Source: Monilinia fructicola
Lineage: Eukaryota > Ascomycota > Leotiomycetes > Helotiales > Sclerotiniaceae
Assembly (NCBI GenBank): GCA_008692225.1
Contig: VICG01000001.1
Location: forward strand, 1,786,501 to 1,850,500
DNA length: 64,000 nt
Reading direction: 5' to 3'
This document shows, piece after piece, positions 1 through 11,333 of the stretch. The notes beneath the pieces were generated by a model, which had not been told where the DNA came from, made no database searches, and was given only the letters and a program-made list of their open reading frames with translations. The position numbers were made by a program, and so were the translations under genes. Numbering within the stretch: the first letter of the stretch is position 1; each line of letters starts with the position of its first letter.

Positions 1-809
1 GAGATACATACTCAGCACTGGATTCACCACTATGAATATTCTCCATTGATAACTGCGGAATTTCACCAGAAGAGCCTCCTTACATAGGTGATTGTTTGAG
101 TCACTGGAATCGGTGGAAGTGTTCGTGTGATATAATGCACAACGTACTCTTCGCCAAGGAAGTAGATCAGCCATATGGTCGATCATATCGTTGATGGCTA
201 TACGGTTCTTGTGAAGAAACCATTGACACACAGTTGTGTCTGACCACTGATGGACTGACCCTTCATACCTCAGCAGTACTGGGGGAATGAGTGTTTATAT
301 CGTACGGCATTCTAGAAGTCCAGTACAATGAATGACATTCCCATCAAGGTAGACAGGATTCTAAGCAGACACTTGGTATAGGTTTCTACTAGACATAATT
401 CCAAGTAGAGTTGATGTGTTATCAAGGCCCAAATTCTTTCAACGATTCAGCCAGGTATCTGATCAATCTGGGAACTCTCGACCTGTCAGTGCTCGAATAC
501 TACCCCATCCCCCGCAAACGTTGAGCTTATACATCTCACGATACCAGAATGAGAATTAAGTCTTCTTTTAGTTCTGGATTAGAATTTTAAGTCGAGGCTA
601 AGTACTAGTATATACTAACATCATCATGTTACCTCCATCTATATGACATCTCCAGCCTACCACCCACATCCCCCCCCCTCCTCCCTTCACCCCAAATCAA
701 TCAATCATTCAATATCTCGCCATATCCTCACATGCTCTCATTTATTCCACTAGCCAAAACATTATAATGCTCTTGTATATTTCTATACAAAATATCATCC
801 AGTCTTAAC
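1..809. other. no gene recognised
   Basis: No reading frame here has coding character or a family I recognise. The stretch holds short open frames only and a C-rich tract near 670-690. Confidence 0.5.
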
Positions 810-1313
810 ATGTCGATGTCATCATTTTTCAAAAGACTCCGCTCCCGCACCTCGGAAACATCTTGCGATAGCGCACGCCCACAAGGCATAGAGGATACAA
901 TGTACCACTGCGAATCCGATCCCATGTATCTCCACCTCTTAACGTTTTCATCCAAGAGAAGAATCAATACCAGCACCATTCCTAGAACTACTTGGTCCCA
1001 CGACGACGAACGAATATGGTTGTTCAAAACTCTCGTCGAGGTTTGCGACCGACGAGAGTATAATGCTTATGATATTGTCACGCGTTGGGAGTATCGTCTA
1101 TACGAGGTAGAGAAAGATCTCTGGAAGAAGTTATTGGGAAGCGAGAGGGACGGTGCGATCGTTTATGGCATTTTGCGCGGGATGGAAAGAAGGGCGGGCA
1201 CATTCGATCCCAATGGAGATGACGTGTCTGTATCTCTACCCTCCACAAACGAAACATGGAAGTCAAGACTACGATTCAAATGGTGGTCTCGAAATACCTC
1301 GAGCTTCTTCTAA
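810..1313 (+). CDS. hypothetical protein, 167 aa
   Basis: This is a single-exon open frame of 167 codons that I do not recognise. The product is basic and hydrophilic, with no signal peptide or membrane segment. It has a Ser/Arg-rich N-terminus, a central Trp- and charge-rich part (residues about 60-125) that could be helical, and a C-terminus rich in Trp, Arg and Ser. The chosen start is the first ATG, which is followed at codon 3 by a second Met. It lies beside three decayed genes, so it may be an orphan gene, an exon of a damaged gene or a chance frame. Only its length and balanced composition support it. Confidence 0.35.
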   Translation: MSMSSFFKRLRSRTSETSCDSARPQGIEDTMYHCESDPMYLHLLTFSSKRRINTSTIPRTTWSHDDERIWLFKTLVEVCDRREYNAYDIVTRWEYRLYEVEKDLWKKLLGSERDGAIVYGILRGMERRAGTFDPNGDDVSVSLPSTNETWKSRLRFKWWSRNTSSFF

Positions 1314-2295
1314 TGGATCTTTGGTATAGGAATGGAAGTGGGTGATCACCTATGGAAATTGAGGGAGGCTGTACTCTATAGTACGGGTTCTAGGAAGTCC
1401 TACAAATGCATCATCGGGAATGCAAGCCCATGGCCATTTAACCAGAATGTTAAGGTGTGCGTGAATCAAATTGAGTTCTCAAGTATCACATATGAAAGTC
1501 TCAAGGGAAGATAGTGACACTCTGAAGTATTTGAGTCCGAACCCAGATGTCGAAGAATGCATGGTGATGTTTCCTTTCATGGTGGTTCCACGATCCTTAG
1601 TATCGAACACTAGTACACTATTTGAAAGCAGAGATGTTGATACGGAAGATCCGCCAGAGCATCATCATCATAAGCCCAACTGGAAACGGGAACTAAGTAA
1701 GCCTTGTTTGGTTTGAGGAGGGAGCAAGGAGATATTTGAAAGTCATTCCAGGATTGAAAGCTCTTATTTGATATCTTGGTCTGATGATATCTTGAGTGGG
1801 GTGATCCGCAATCATTCGACTGGAATATTTAATAAAATCAACGGAGATCTCATCTTGTATTTTGAGAAGAAGACAGGAACATATTTGAAGAAGATCCAAG
1901 ATCGAGGATCCATCCATTTGCTGATTTGGTGAGCTTACGTAGGAAGCACCCAAATCTTTCATCTGAGCACCAACATCTACCAATATCCACACGAAATACA
2001 TTTTTCCGCATCATCAGCCTTGCATCCAGTTCTCCACCAGCTCATATCTTAAATTCCAACGGCTATAAAGCTAGTGAGCTTGATTCCACCCCAATATTAA
2101 ATCCTGACCTCAGAGCGGGTCTCGCCAACTGTTGTGCCAACTTGTACTTTTGATTAGTTCTAGTTCTATCCTAAACGAGAAATCTTTCTTTGAGTCCCCG
2201 GAGATATTTTCCACTCTGTATCTATAAACTGTCGAATCCCATTCTATCTCGCATACCTTCCTCCCACACCTCTCCAATCTCCTTCACAAAGCACC
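1314..2295. other. no gene recognised; ends in 5' flank of duplicated gene
   Basis: No convincing coding frame. The last part (about 2230-2295) resembles the sequence upstream of the methyltransferase copy at 4401: both share a TTCTATC-CGCATACCTT-like stretch. The duplication therefore seems to include promoter sequence. Confidence 0.4.
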
Positions 2296-2580
2296 ATGTC
2301 AACAATGCTATCCACCCACCGACGCCAACAGCAGAGAAAATATCTCGGACCACTCACCACTGTCCTCCCCAGCAAAGAATACAAATGGTGTCTCGGAAAC
2401 ATCGACCACATAATAACTCCCTCAGTAAACAATGTTTCGTATCAGAATTGAATTGACATTCAGGAATCCCTCTGCGGATACCATGGCATGTTCGTATTGT
2501 ACGCTGCTGGAGAGTTATAATCACATTCCCCAGGATATGTGCAAAATCATACATACGATGCCGTAAGTTTTCTCCTTGGT
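2296..2580 (+). pseudogene. 5' fragment of a duplicated SAM-methyltransferase gene
   Basis: This segment is a diverged partial copy of the gene that starts at 4401. Seen directly: both copies start with an ATG, and both contain AGAAAATATCTC/AGAAAATATCTG, an AGCAA(A/G)GAATACAAATGG stretch and an AACATCGACCAC stretch followed by a GT at the same place. Exon 2 is also recognisable: CTGCTGGAG-AGTTATAATCACATTCC here pairs with CTCCTGGAGGAGTACAGTAAAATCCC there. The following donor (GTAAGTTTTCTCCT) pairs with the donor of intron 2. Similarity stops near 2580, so the catalytic half is missing. The AEKIS part and the SKEYKW part are in different frames, so the fragment is also frameshifted. It is a dead copy with no expected product. 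Confidence 0.75.
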
Positions 2581-3190
2581 GAGTGTGAAGTAAGAACAAA
2601 GATAGAGAGAGAGGGCAGGAAGACTTCTGGAAAGGTTTGTTCTCAAAAATTCTCTTGGATTCTCCAAAAGTGTTCATCGAAGTGGCTAGGTTCATTCGCC
2701 TCGCAATCAGGGTCTGAGGAGTCTCGCTGACCTGGGACAGCTGTGTACGTCTCCTTCGATACTGCCATCATGAAATCAGCAAGATTAACAGCAGAATTGA
2801 ACAATCTAACAATTTTGGTAATTCAGTAATATGCCAGCACGGCAATACCAAGACAATATGCTCCAGCTGTAATGAACGATAAGCTGTCAAAGATAGGTAA
2901 TTTGAAAAAAAAAACAGCAATTGTGAAATGATAGAAATGTGAGGGGGTACGCAAGGGGCGGGACATCAACAGTCTTGCTAAATTCTTAAGTTCGGAGAAC
3001 AAGAAAGAAGAAGCTCGAGGGTGACGATTGGACGATTCTCCTTGATCTTGTAGATGCTATTCAAAGTGCAAGCTCTTTTACGTTGACCACTGGCGAAACT
3101 GTCCAACTAATACCCGTGCTCGCTCATATGGGCTAGAAATGGAATCATTCTAGAAGGTAAGAGCTCTCAAAGCATTCATTACTGAATACC
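2581..3190. other. no gene recognised
   Basis: Spacer between the methyltransferase fragment and the membrane-protein relic. No frame with coding character. It contains an A-run near 2906-2915. Confidence 0.45.
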
Positions 3191-3870
3191 ATGGATGCCC
3201 ATCAATTCCCAAGGCGTCTCAGAAAAGATCTTTGGATATCATACAAAGCGGGACCCCGAAACGGGTGCGATCATGCTTACTTCTCGGGAACATCGACAAG
3301 CCGAGGTAAGTTGAGCAGGACTCCCGACGGGTATTCGTGATGAGAATCATCTACTGACCGTATTACAGTTTACGATGATTGTTCCGCTAGTGCATTCATC
3401 ACTCTAGGCCTCATAAAATTGAACGTGGTACTTCCGTCTGGGCGAATTTTTTTGCACCCAACAGGTCATCTAATATATGGTCTGCGATACTCTGCGTGAT
3501 CTTAGCCGTATGGGCCATCGCCTTCTTTTTTGCAGCTCTGTTCCAATGCAAATACCATTGTTGTACTCTGGTATATTGTAGAATCAAGCTCTGGCATCAT
3601 CCGTGCCAGCTTTCCAACTATACGTCCCTTATCTCAAGGCAAGAGCCCCGAAAGTATGATACGCTCATTCCCATCCGTTTTTCATTGCGGTCAAACTCTC
3701 AAAAATCCTCGCTTAATAAATCAGCAAGGAGTGGACAGCAGGATTTGGATGATCAAATTGCCCTCCGAGTCGCCAGGAAAAACTCACAAATCTCTATGGA
3801 AATTTTACAGCCGCTGGAGTATCCTAAAGAAAGAAAGAAATTTGGTGGCCCTCGAGTCTGCAACATGAGA
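3191..3870 (+). pseudogene. relic of a fungal rhodopsin-domain integral membrane protein
   Basis: Pieces in different frames match the layout of the fungal rhodopsin-domain membrane family (PTH11/SAT-type, 7 TM). A first segment (about 3225-3305) reads as an extramembrane piece ending at a GTAAGT donor. After an ATTACAG acceptor comes a frame with YDD, then GRIFLHPTGHLIYGL (about 3370-3500). A one-base shift leads to a clear hydrophobic segment, VWAIAFFFAALFQC (about 3508-3550), the family's TM segment ending in a conserved Cys. Another frame then gives SGIIRASFPTIRPLS (about 3595-3640), like the family's last TM with its cytosolic PTIRPL signature. Stops and shifts between these parts show decay. 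The family assignment is from remembered signatures, not a search. Confidence 0.5.
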
Positions 3871-4400
3871 ACCTCCCTTACACACAGACAACCACATTTG
3901 TTCTCTGAAAGCGCTGTCTCGTATGAATATTTCGATGGGTCAACAAACAATGCCAGCGTAATAAATGAACCCTCTCATCATAGTCTTAGTCCATTTTCCC
4001 CCCGCACCCATTCTGTAGTAGACAGCCGATGTCACATACTATCATGGCCAATGTCAGGGTTACCTTATTTACAACATATCACGCCGACCCATCCCTAGTC
4101 TCAGTCAGTTTGTCGCACAGTGCAGCTGAGTCCATGTTTTTAAACGATACCAGGCTCTTAGTTCAAGTTGGTTGCTACACACAGTTGGAAGGATTCCAAA
4201 AGTAGAAGTAGCGTCATACCCTTCCCATTCATGTAATCAATCAGACTATATGAGACATAAAAGACCCGTTCCCTCTGATCCACCTGTCAAAGTCGAAGAT
4301 ATTCTATCGCATACCTTTTTCTCCTTGCAGGCTGTGGTCTACCCGCAGACTTTACTACCAAATTCGTTTGACGATCTTTTGGCCCAGAACCTGGGAGAAC

Positions 4401-5442
4401 ATGGCTAGCACGTTGCCCGTTCCCACTGTCGCCGACAGCAAGGAGAAAATATCTGATCCGATGGATCCTGTCGTTCCTAGCAAGGAATACAAATGGTGGC
4501 ATGAAAACATCGACCACGTAATCACACCCTCGGTACGCAAGCCTCGAGTTCAGAGTGAAGGATTATCGTGTATTGACTTGTGTCCATAGTGCCGTAAGCT
4601 CCTGGAGGAGTACAGTAAAATCCCACCGGAAGATGTTCGTGCACACATATACATACGATATTGTGAGTTTTCCTCCTCTGGCCTCCAGACACTTCCACCT
4701 CTTTCCCCCAAGAAAGCTCGTGCATTGTTGAGGGCTAACCGGTTCACAGCGTGGAAAGTATGGGCGATGCGCCAATATCCCTGCACAGGCATGGGACGCT
4801 TCCTTGACAATCTTCTCGCCCAGTCGCCAGCCTACAAAGACATTGTGGCTAGACTCAGGGGCGGAGAGTCATTTGTAGATATTGGATGCTTCCTCGGTCA
4901 AGAATTGCGTCAGCTCGTTTGGGACTTTGAGGGTGCTCCAGCCGATCAGCTCCATGCCGTGGAAATTGTCAACCACTGGGACTTGGGGTACGAGTATTTC
5001 CGCGACCGGGACAGATTCCACGTTGATTTCTTCGAGGATGACATGATGCACCCGGGGGCAAAACTGAGCGCGCTCCAAGGAACCATGGATGTGATACTGG
5101 TGAACCAGATATTTCACCAGTGGGCATCGAGGATCAGATAACGAGCGCGATAAACCTGGTTGGGCTGTCGAGAGCCAGGCCGGAAGTCTGATTTTGGGGT
5201 ATCAGGCTGGGGTGCCGAAGCAGAGGGAGTTGGTGGGGCCGAAGGGCTCCAAGTATCGTTCGTTGTTGCATTCGCCGGAGACATGGAGGGAGCTGTAGGA
5301 AGAGGTGGGGAGGAGGACGGTATCACAATGGAGGACCGAGGCGAGGTTGCTGACTTGGGAGGAGCTGGGTCATGATCCCGAGGAGACGGTGTATATAGGG
5401 AGAGATATTTTGATGTTAGAATTTATTGTTACGAGGGAGTGA
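4401..5442 (+). pseudogene. class I SAM-dependent methyltransferase, broken C-terminus
   Basis: A three-exon gene: 4401-4532, 4590-4662 and from 4750, with introns GTACGC...ATAG and GTGAGT...ACAG. It encodes a methyltransferase of the kind common in fungal secondary-metabolite clusters. Motif I, the SAM-binding loop, is VDIGCFLGQELRQL at about 4870-4915. VEIVNHWDLGYEYF follows (the acidic loop after strand 2), then FHVDFFEDDM and MDVILVNQIFHQW. After FHQW the frame is lost: the continuation IEDQITSAINLVGL is in another frame (break at about 5124), and LILGYQAGVPKQREL is in a third (break at about 5170-5181). A TAG at 5296-5298 then replaces the Trp expected in W-EEVG. The frame ends at TGA 5440-5442 with LTWEELGHDPE and LMLEFIV still readable. 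Three independent lesions make a working product unlikely, although a truncated 5' product ending at 5141 could be made. Confidence 0.8.
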
Positions 5443-5795
5443 ATTTTCTGGGGTGTTTTACATGTGGATCGCTTCTCAATGGAGAGGTATGGAAGGGTTC
5501 TTCGTTTCTGGTTCGCCTGAATTTGGCACAACACAGTGAGATAGAGTTGAATTTATAAACTATGTTAAATGGTAGCTTGCAGATGCGAAAGTTGTCAGAT
5601 TATAGATTCGAAAATTGTGACAACTGACTAGAGCTGGCATTTTCAAACCGCGCCGCCTGAAATGTACGTGTTGTGCAGAAATACAAAGGTATAGTATCGC
5701 ACCCAGTAACTCCAACGCTAAACAACCCATACCAATTCCAAATCCAAGACGGAGAAACGTACGTATGTATATGTACGACGCTAGTGCGTTCTACA
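5443..5795. other. convergent spacer, no gene seen
   Basis: Lies between the 3' ends of the methyltransferase pseudogene (plus) and mph1 (minus). I see only terminator-type AT-rich sequence. Confidence 0.5.
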
Positions 5796-8700
5796 TTATT
5801 CATCACTATCATCACTATCCACAATCCTCCGCTTTCTTCCTCTTCCCCTCACATCACCATCCCGCTTTCGCGTAAATATGTTTGGCGTCAACTTCTGCCC
5901 ACTACTAAATACACTACTAGACAATGGCTTTTCAACATTTCTAGAAGTATCCCCTCTCACAAGATCTTCGATAGTGGGTAGGTCATCGTCATCATCACTA
6001 CTCTCACTACTCTTCTGCGTCATCACAGGAACCATCTTTTCAAAAGATGACTTCTTCGCCCTATCTCTCTCCACTGCCCTTCCAAGCATTCCTCCTCTCT
6101 CTTTTCCCTTTCCACTTTCATCCTCATCCCACCTCTCCATCGGCGGCGGTGGACTCGAAGAAAAGTTAGACGTCCCAGTATGCTGGAGTTGATTCTGAGT
6201 TTGGGTTGGATCGATAAAATCCACCAAACTTCCTAAATCTGAATCTTCGCTCGCTTCCAGTTCTTCCATGTCACTAGTTCTGTCAACCCGTTCACCTGGC
6301 CCTTCTTCTTCTGAATCAGGTGTTGGTTGAGGAATTTGAGAAGAGCGGACATGAGATACCATGGCCATGGACGTGGTGCTATCTTCTGAATCGTAGTCTT
6401 CAATTTGGGGGGAGCGTTTACGGCGTGCTGAAGTTTTCTTGGATGTTGTCTTTTTAGATGCGGCCATTTTTTTGGGCGCGGGTGCAGTTTTGGAGACTTT
6501 CGTAGGCTCAGGTACTTGTTTAGACTTCGCGAGTTTTGGGGCTCTCGAAGGTCCATCGCACAGTTCAGCCTCCAGTGGCAGCGGTGGTATGCTGCCGAGA
6601 TCTAGTGGAGGTTCATCTCCGTATGGCTTGAGATGTCGACCTTCGGGTTCTTGGTATCTCGACAGCTTCTTGAATAGACTGACGCATCTTCTGGTGTATT
6701 TTCCATGTGACACCTTAGCTGTCGGGGTCAGAGATCGTTGCATGATTGGTTGAGCTGCCATATCGGGCATTTCGACTTCTTCCAAAGCACCATCTGGTAC
6801 TCTCAGGAAACGGCGATCAAGTTCAGCCAAATCCTTCGCACTGAGTAATACGGAGTCTAGCAAGGGAACCGGTGCTAGCTCGTCAGCACTCAGCTCGCGA
6901 GGCGTTCGCTTGATGCCGAAATACGTCAAAGAAGGGCCCTCCAAATTACTATTAAGCTTCGAAGCTTTGCGGAAACCTGTCTCCACACCATCAGGCATGT
7001 GAAACTTTTTTAGCAGGCTTCTTTCTAGATATAGCACGTCGTTTGGGTTCCGGTAGAGATGGATCTTGAGTATTCTCTGGAGGAATTTCAATCCAACGTT
7101 TGTCCACCTCAGGCTTGACCTCTCTAGGTATGATGCGAGCCGATAAATCGTGCCGAAAAGTGAAGCGAGATCCAGAACTAATCATCCTCTGCATCTGCTC
7201 ATAGTTGTCCTTAGACTTCTTATATGAATCTTCCTCCTTTCCCTTCATGAGAAGGAGAACGATCTTACCAGCTCTCTTTCTTCCTGTACGTCCCATCCTC
7301 TGCAGCATCCTAATTGGTGAAGAAGAAGAATCATAACAGACGATCAGATCAACTTCTCCAATGTCCAGCCCTTCCTCCCCGATACTGGTTGCAACTATGA
7401 CATTTATGCCTCCTACTTTGAATTTATTAATGGTGTCCAGTTGTTTTTCCTGATTCATGCCTTCTGAGCGCTTCGAGTCACTTTGACCTACAAAGACGGA
7501 TGCTCTTATCATTGGACCATGCCTATTAAGTACTCGTGCTATTTCCTCAGCACTATCTCGATATTCAGCGAACACAATTACTCGAGTGCTCGAAGGTAGC
7601 ATGTTGCCACCCGTCAACCCGGCGCCGGCATCAAGAAAGTGATTCAGCACTGTATCACACAAGTGAATGAGCTTTGGATGGCCGATAAAGTCTTCTTTGT
7701 TTACCCAAACTTGGATCCGATCCATCATTTTCTTGAAGTCAGGACTGTTGACAACTTGGTTCTTATACTTCCCGCCTTTCTTGTTACCTTCCACCTCTGC
7801 TCGGAAGTCTTTCATATTGGAAAAGAATGGGCCGATTCCATGGAAGTTAAGAAGTTTTATGGCATGTCCCATGCTTGTCAACACATTAAATAAGGAATTG
7901 ATCATGCCTTTAACGCCCGCATTTGCAGTTCTACCTGCACCAGATGCCACCCAAGCATTTCTAGCTGAGATCATGCCAAATTGAGTTAGTCCCATGGGGT
8001 CCTTACTGTAATAGGCATTTTGTGAGCATAGTAGATTTACGAGCGGCTGAAGTGCCTTGCTAAAAAGGTCTTTTATCATAATTATTTCGTCAGACGGATC
8101 TATGAGGATCTCTGTAATATCTCGCCGGTGTACGTACTCCTTGATGTCGATAGATTCTTCTGTTCGTATCTCAACCTCGGCGATTTCCAAGTTGTCAATT
8201 ACACCCTGAACTGCCTCCACGGTTGACCCAGGGGTGGCTGTTAAAGCAAGTACACGGAAGCTCTTATTGAATCTTCGTAAGAACTGTACAAGACTTGTAT
8301 AGGCGTATTTGCCAGTCGCTCGATGTGCCTCATCAACAACAAGTAGCACGATCCTCTTAGGATCAGCTCTACCGTTTTTTAAATCATTCTCGACAGTTTG
8401 TGGTGTCATGAAGAATACTCTTTTTTCAGCCCATTCCTCGGCTCTTAAGGCTGCTGGCTGTTCTCCTGTAAGCATAGTCGTTGATGATCTTGGTATTCCC
8501 GCAATTTCGAAGCAAGCCTTGACCTGCTGAGCCACCAAAGGTTTCGTTGGGGCCACAAAGACTATTTGTGAATCTTTTGTCCATAGAAAGAAGTTGAGCA
8601 TAATGGTTGCTGCGATGAAGGTTTTTCCGAGACCTGTTGGAAGAGCTACCAGGAGATTATTAAAAAGGCCCTTGTGTACAATAGTATATTGATATCTCCG

Positions 8701-9504
8701 TTCCGGACCTAAGTTATTGGGATAAACCCATGTTTTGATTGCTTCTTGATCCAGGGAATGGTGAGTTGGGGGTTCTGGTACTTTATCTACCAAATAATTA
8801 TGGACTTTTTTGGATTGAGTAGCAGACGGCATCTGATCCGGAGCACGCCCACCAAAGAGTGTAGTTTGGCGAAGGCCATTCTGTGGTGCAGCCAACCGCT
8901 GAGAACGAACTGATTGTGTGAATTCCCAAGGCGGCGATGAATTTATCGTAATCAAATCGTTTGATTTGCGCTTATCTGGTGGACTTGGAGAGAAAGCATC
9001 GGAAGGGAGATCCTCAAGCTCTTTAGAGAAATCGTAGGCCGGGGCAGGGGCGGGGGGGCGAATACTGTTCAGTCTCTGAGGTTTGGCAGGTTGGAAAATA
9101 GAGGTTAAGGCTGGTGCAGACTCTGGTTCTGGTTCTAGTGGAGCAGAGAACCTGGGTTTTCTGTATATCGGTCCTCTGATTCTGTAAGGACTAGAATCCG
9201 GCATTCCATCTGCTTGTGTGGCCCCCATAATTACTGCCGCTGGCACTTCTTCCGCGCCTATATGTATCCTGTATTTCGACTTCTTTTTCTCATCATCTTC
9301 ATCATTTTCACCCATTGTAGAGTCTCGCGACTGACATCGTCGCGCAACCGGGCCATCCTCAACGTCGAGCTCTTCATCCGAGCTAATTCGCCTTCGTTTT
9401 CGCCGATGCAGGGAATTGGAGGGAAGTGTTTGCGATAATTGAGTTAGAGCTTCAGCCTCATACCAAACATCTTCATCGATATCTCCATATTCATCATCCG
9501 ACAT
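5796..9504 (-). CDS. mph1: FANCM/Mph1-type 3'-5' DNA helicase (one-base frame break)
   Basis: ATP-dependent DNA helicase of the FANCM/Mph1 family. It unwinds D-loops and fork structures and channels recombination in the nucleus. Starting at the ATG at 9504 ([12 protein letters not shown]; an in-frame ATG at 9609 is less likely), about 1235 residues can be read. Walker A is ALPTGLGKT at about residue 288, the DEAH box is [10 protein letters not shown] at about 391, a FANCM-type insert follows, and helicase motif VI is [10 protein letters not shown] at about 738. A degenerate PIP-like QTTLFGG lies before the helicase. The tail ends in an acidic and basic cluster with VDSDDSDE. The frame breaks once: at a run of six T (plus strand 7006-7011) the helicase frame would end in KKVSHA, while the other frame continues with the conserved [13 protein letters not shown]. 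Five bases in the run would restore the family sequence. I infer a sequencing error or a recent mutation. Confidence 0.9.
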
Positions 9505-9645
9505 CTCTGCCACATATGGTGGTACTTTGCTGTTGTGTTGTTTTTGACTGAGGTCATGTAAGATTGTCGCGGTTATAAGGTTGTAGGGCCAAATCGCGTT
9601 GCCTATCATTCACTGTTGCTGATTAGAAAATCAAAATCGCGTTAT

Positions 9646-9680
9646 CACGTGAAACATATCTTATCTCAAGGGATCACGTG
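9646..9680. promoter_or_regulatory. two CACGTG boxes upstream of mph1
   Basis: CACGTG occurs at 9646-9651 and 9675-9680, both in the larger context ATCACGTG, spaced 29 bases apart and about 140-175 bases upstream of the mph1 ATG. CACGTG is the core bound by fungal bHLH factors (Cbf1/Pho4 type). Binding here is inference. Confidence 0.4.
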
Positions 9681-11333
9681 TAATGTGTAAAATTCTATTC
9701 TATTCAATTTCAGTGCACTCGAACACTCGAAGCTTCTTATCTCTTTGAAACTAACAAGACGCGCCCGAATTGAAAACATCCTCATGAGCCGATTCCGTCG
9801 TGTAAACTCGAGACGGTATGTACGGACTGGCACCTCACGTCCGACAGAATAGCCTTGGAACCTTACATTCATGACTTCGAATTGGTAGGTTCAAATACGT
9901 TGTGAGTATCATCCGATACAAGTATCAATTGAAGTAACTCGAAATGAAATCAGTCAAGATCAATGCTTTTTGGTGGCGTCGTACCCATCGATGTCCGTTC
10001 TGGAACAAAATTTCATTAACCATAGCCTCCATCTTCAGTGTGTATATCGTCTGTTACAATCTAGAACGTCAACTTGTGGTGACATTCCTATCATCTTGCC
10101 TGAACAGATCTGGAAGCTTGATGTCTGAACTTCTACTTCATCATTGCAACTACTAGCAAGCATATTGCCTTTCATAATCTTCCCAAATATTTCGGATGAG
10201 AATGCGCCGACGAACACAAACAAAACATCCTCAAATCCGCTGCCTCCCTTCCGAATTCCATCGGACTTTGCTATTTATTCCACTTTAAAGATTGGGGGAG
10301 GCATATATTCAGTTCATTGAGCTGTCTTCTTTGACCTGAATGAAAGGCAGTAGAGCAGTGAATTAGAACATTTGCAATTGTTCATCATTGTCATGGTCAT
10401 TTGGGACCGATACATTCTTGTTGCTTGAAAACGCAGCATGCCGTCTCCACTTCTGCTGCGCAATCTCCCTAATCAACGGGCATGAATTCAGTTATCGTTT
10501 CTTATCCTGTACATAAATCTCCGACCTCAATAATTCTCCGAGCCAAGGCACGTATGTGACACGGTCGAGTCATCAGTACCTCAGGAGCCGCGAAGGAATG
10601 GCCGGTGCTGCGTCAATACTTAATTATAAGTTGGGACTTCAGCACTTTGGCAAACAAGATAGCTCTATTAAGCTGAGCGCTACACGGCTATCTAACTTGG
10701 TAGTAACAAGCACCTAGCCTAAAATGGAACCTTAGGGTGACTCTCGCATGTGGCATGAATTATTTTCATGCATAGAGGCTCTCTGCATCTGCCTGGGTTA
10801 TAGTTCATCCTTATCTAAAAACCAACGTGCATTCGCACACATTTCCCAAGCTAAACGGAGCTCCAACATGACATTGAGCTTTGGTACATGCCCATCTTTC
10901 CCGTTAAATCTTACATGTGGTTGTTTCCCTCGTGATCGGCTAAGAAAAGAGCATGCTGATGCCGTCGGCTTTCCGCACAATCTAGTTGTGCGGCCCGTCG
11001 CACACGTTCCATTTTGTCGTTGTAAGTTGCGGGCTCCCGAACATGCATTCGAAAGGTCAACTTTGATGTTCTAATAGGATATGTTTCACGGCTGAGAGCA
11101 ACCGAGATGGCGATTTAGGTAACACAAATTGTGAGACAACGCTGGTATAGCAGACAGGAAGATCATGCCATGTTACGTTGACTCAGTTTTTGACAGGTGT
11201 CAGATGTGATCGCGACATGTGCATTTTGACAAGATTATCTACCAAATCTATAGTTACATTCAGATAGCTGGCTTAATTCTAATGTACCAATTACTACATG
11301 GTCAAATCGCCAAATATACATAGGAACGAATGA
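9681..11333. other. intergenic, no gene seen
   Basis: About 1.65 kb between the mph1 promoter and the 3' end of the UNC93-like gene. Short frames at 9944-10156 and 10748-11074 lack recognisable domains and coding composition. No RNA gene was recognised. Confidence 0.45.

Noticed and set aside
9880..9900. GGTTCAAATAC, similar to a tRNA B box
   Set aside because: No cloverleaf can be drawn around it.
10748..11074. 108-codon plus-strand frame
   Set aside because: No recognisable domain and random-looking composition, with an overlapping minus frame of equal quality.
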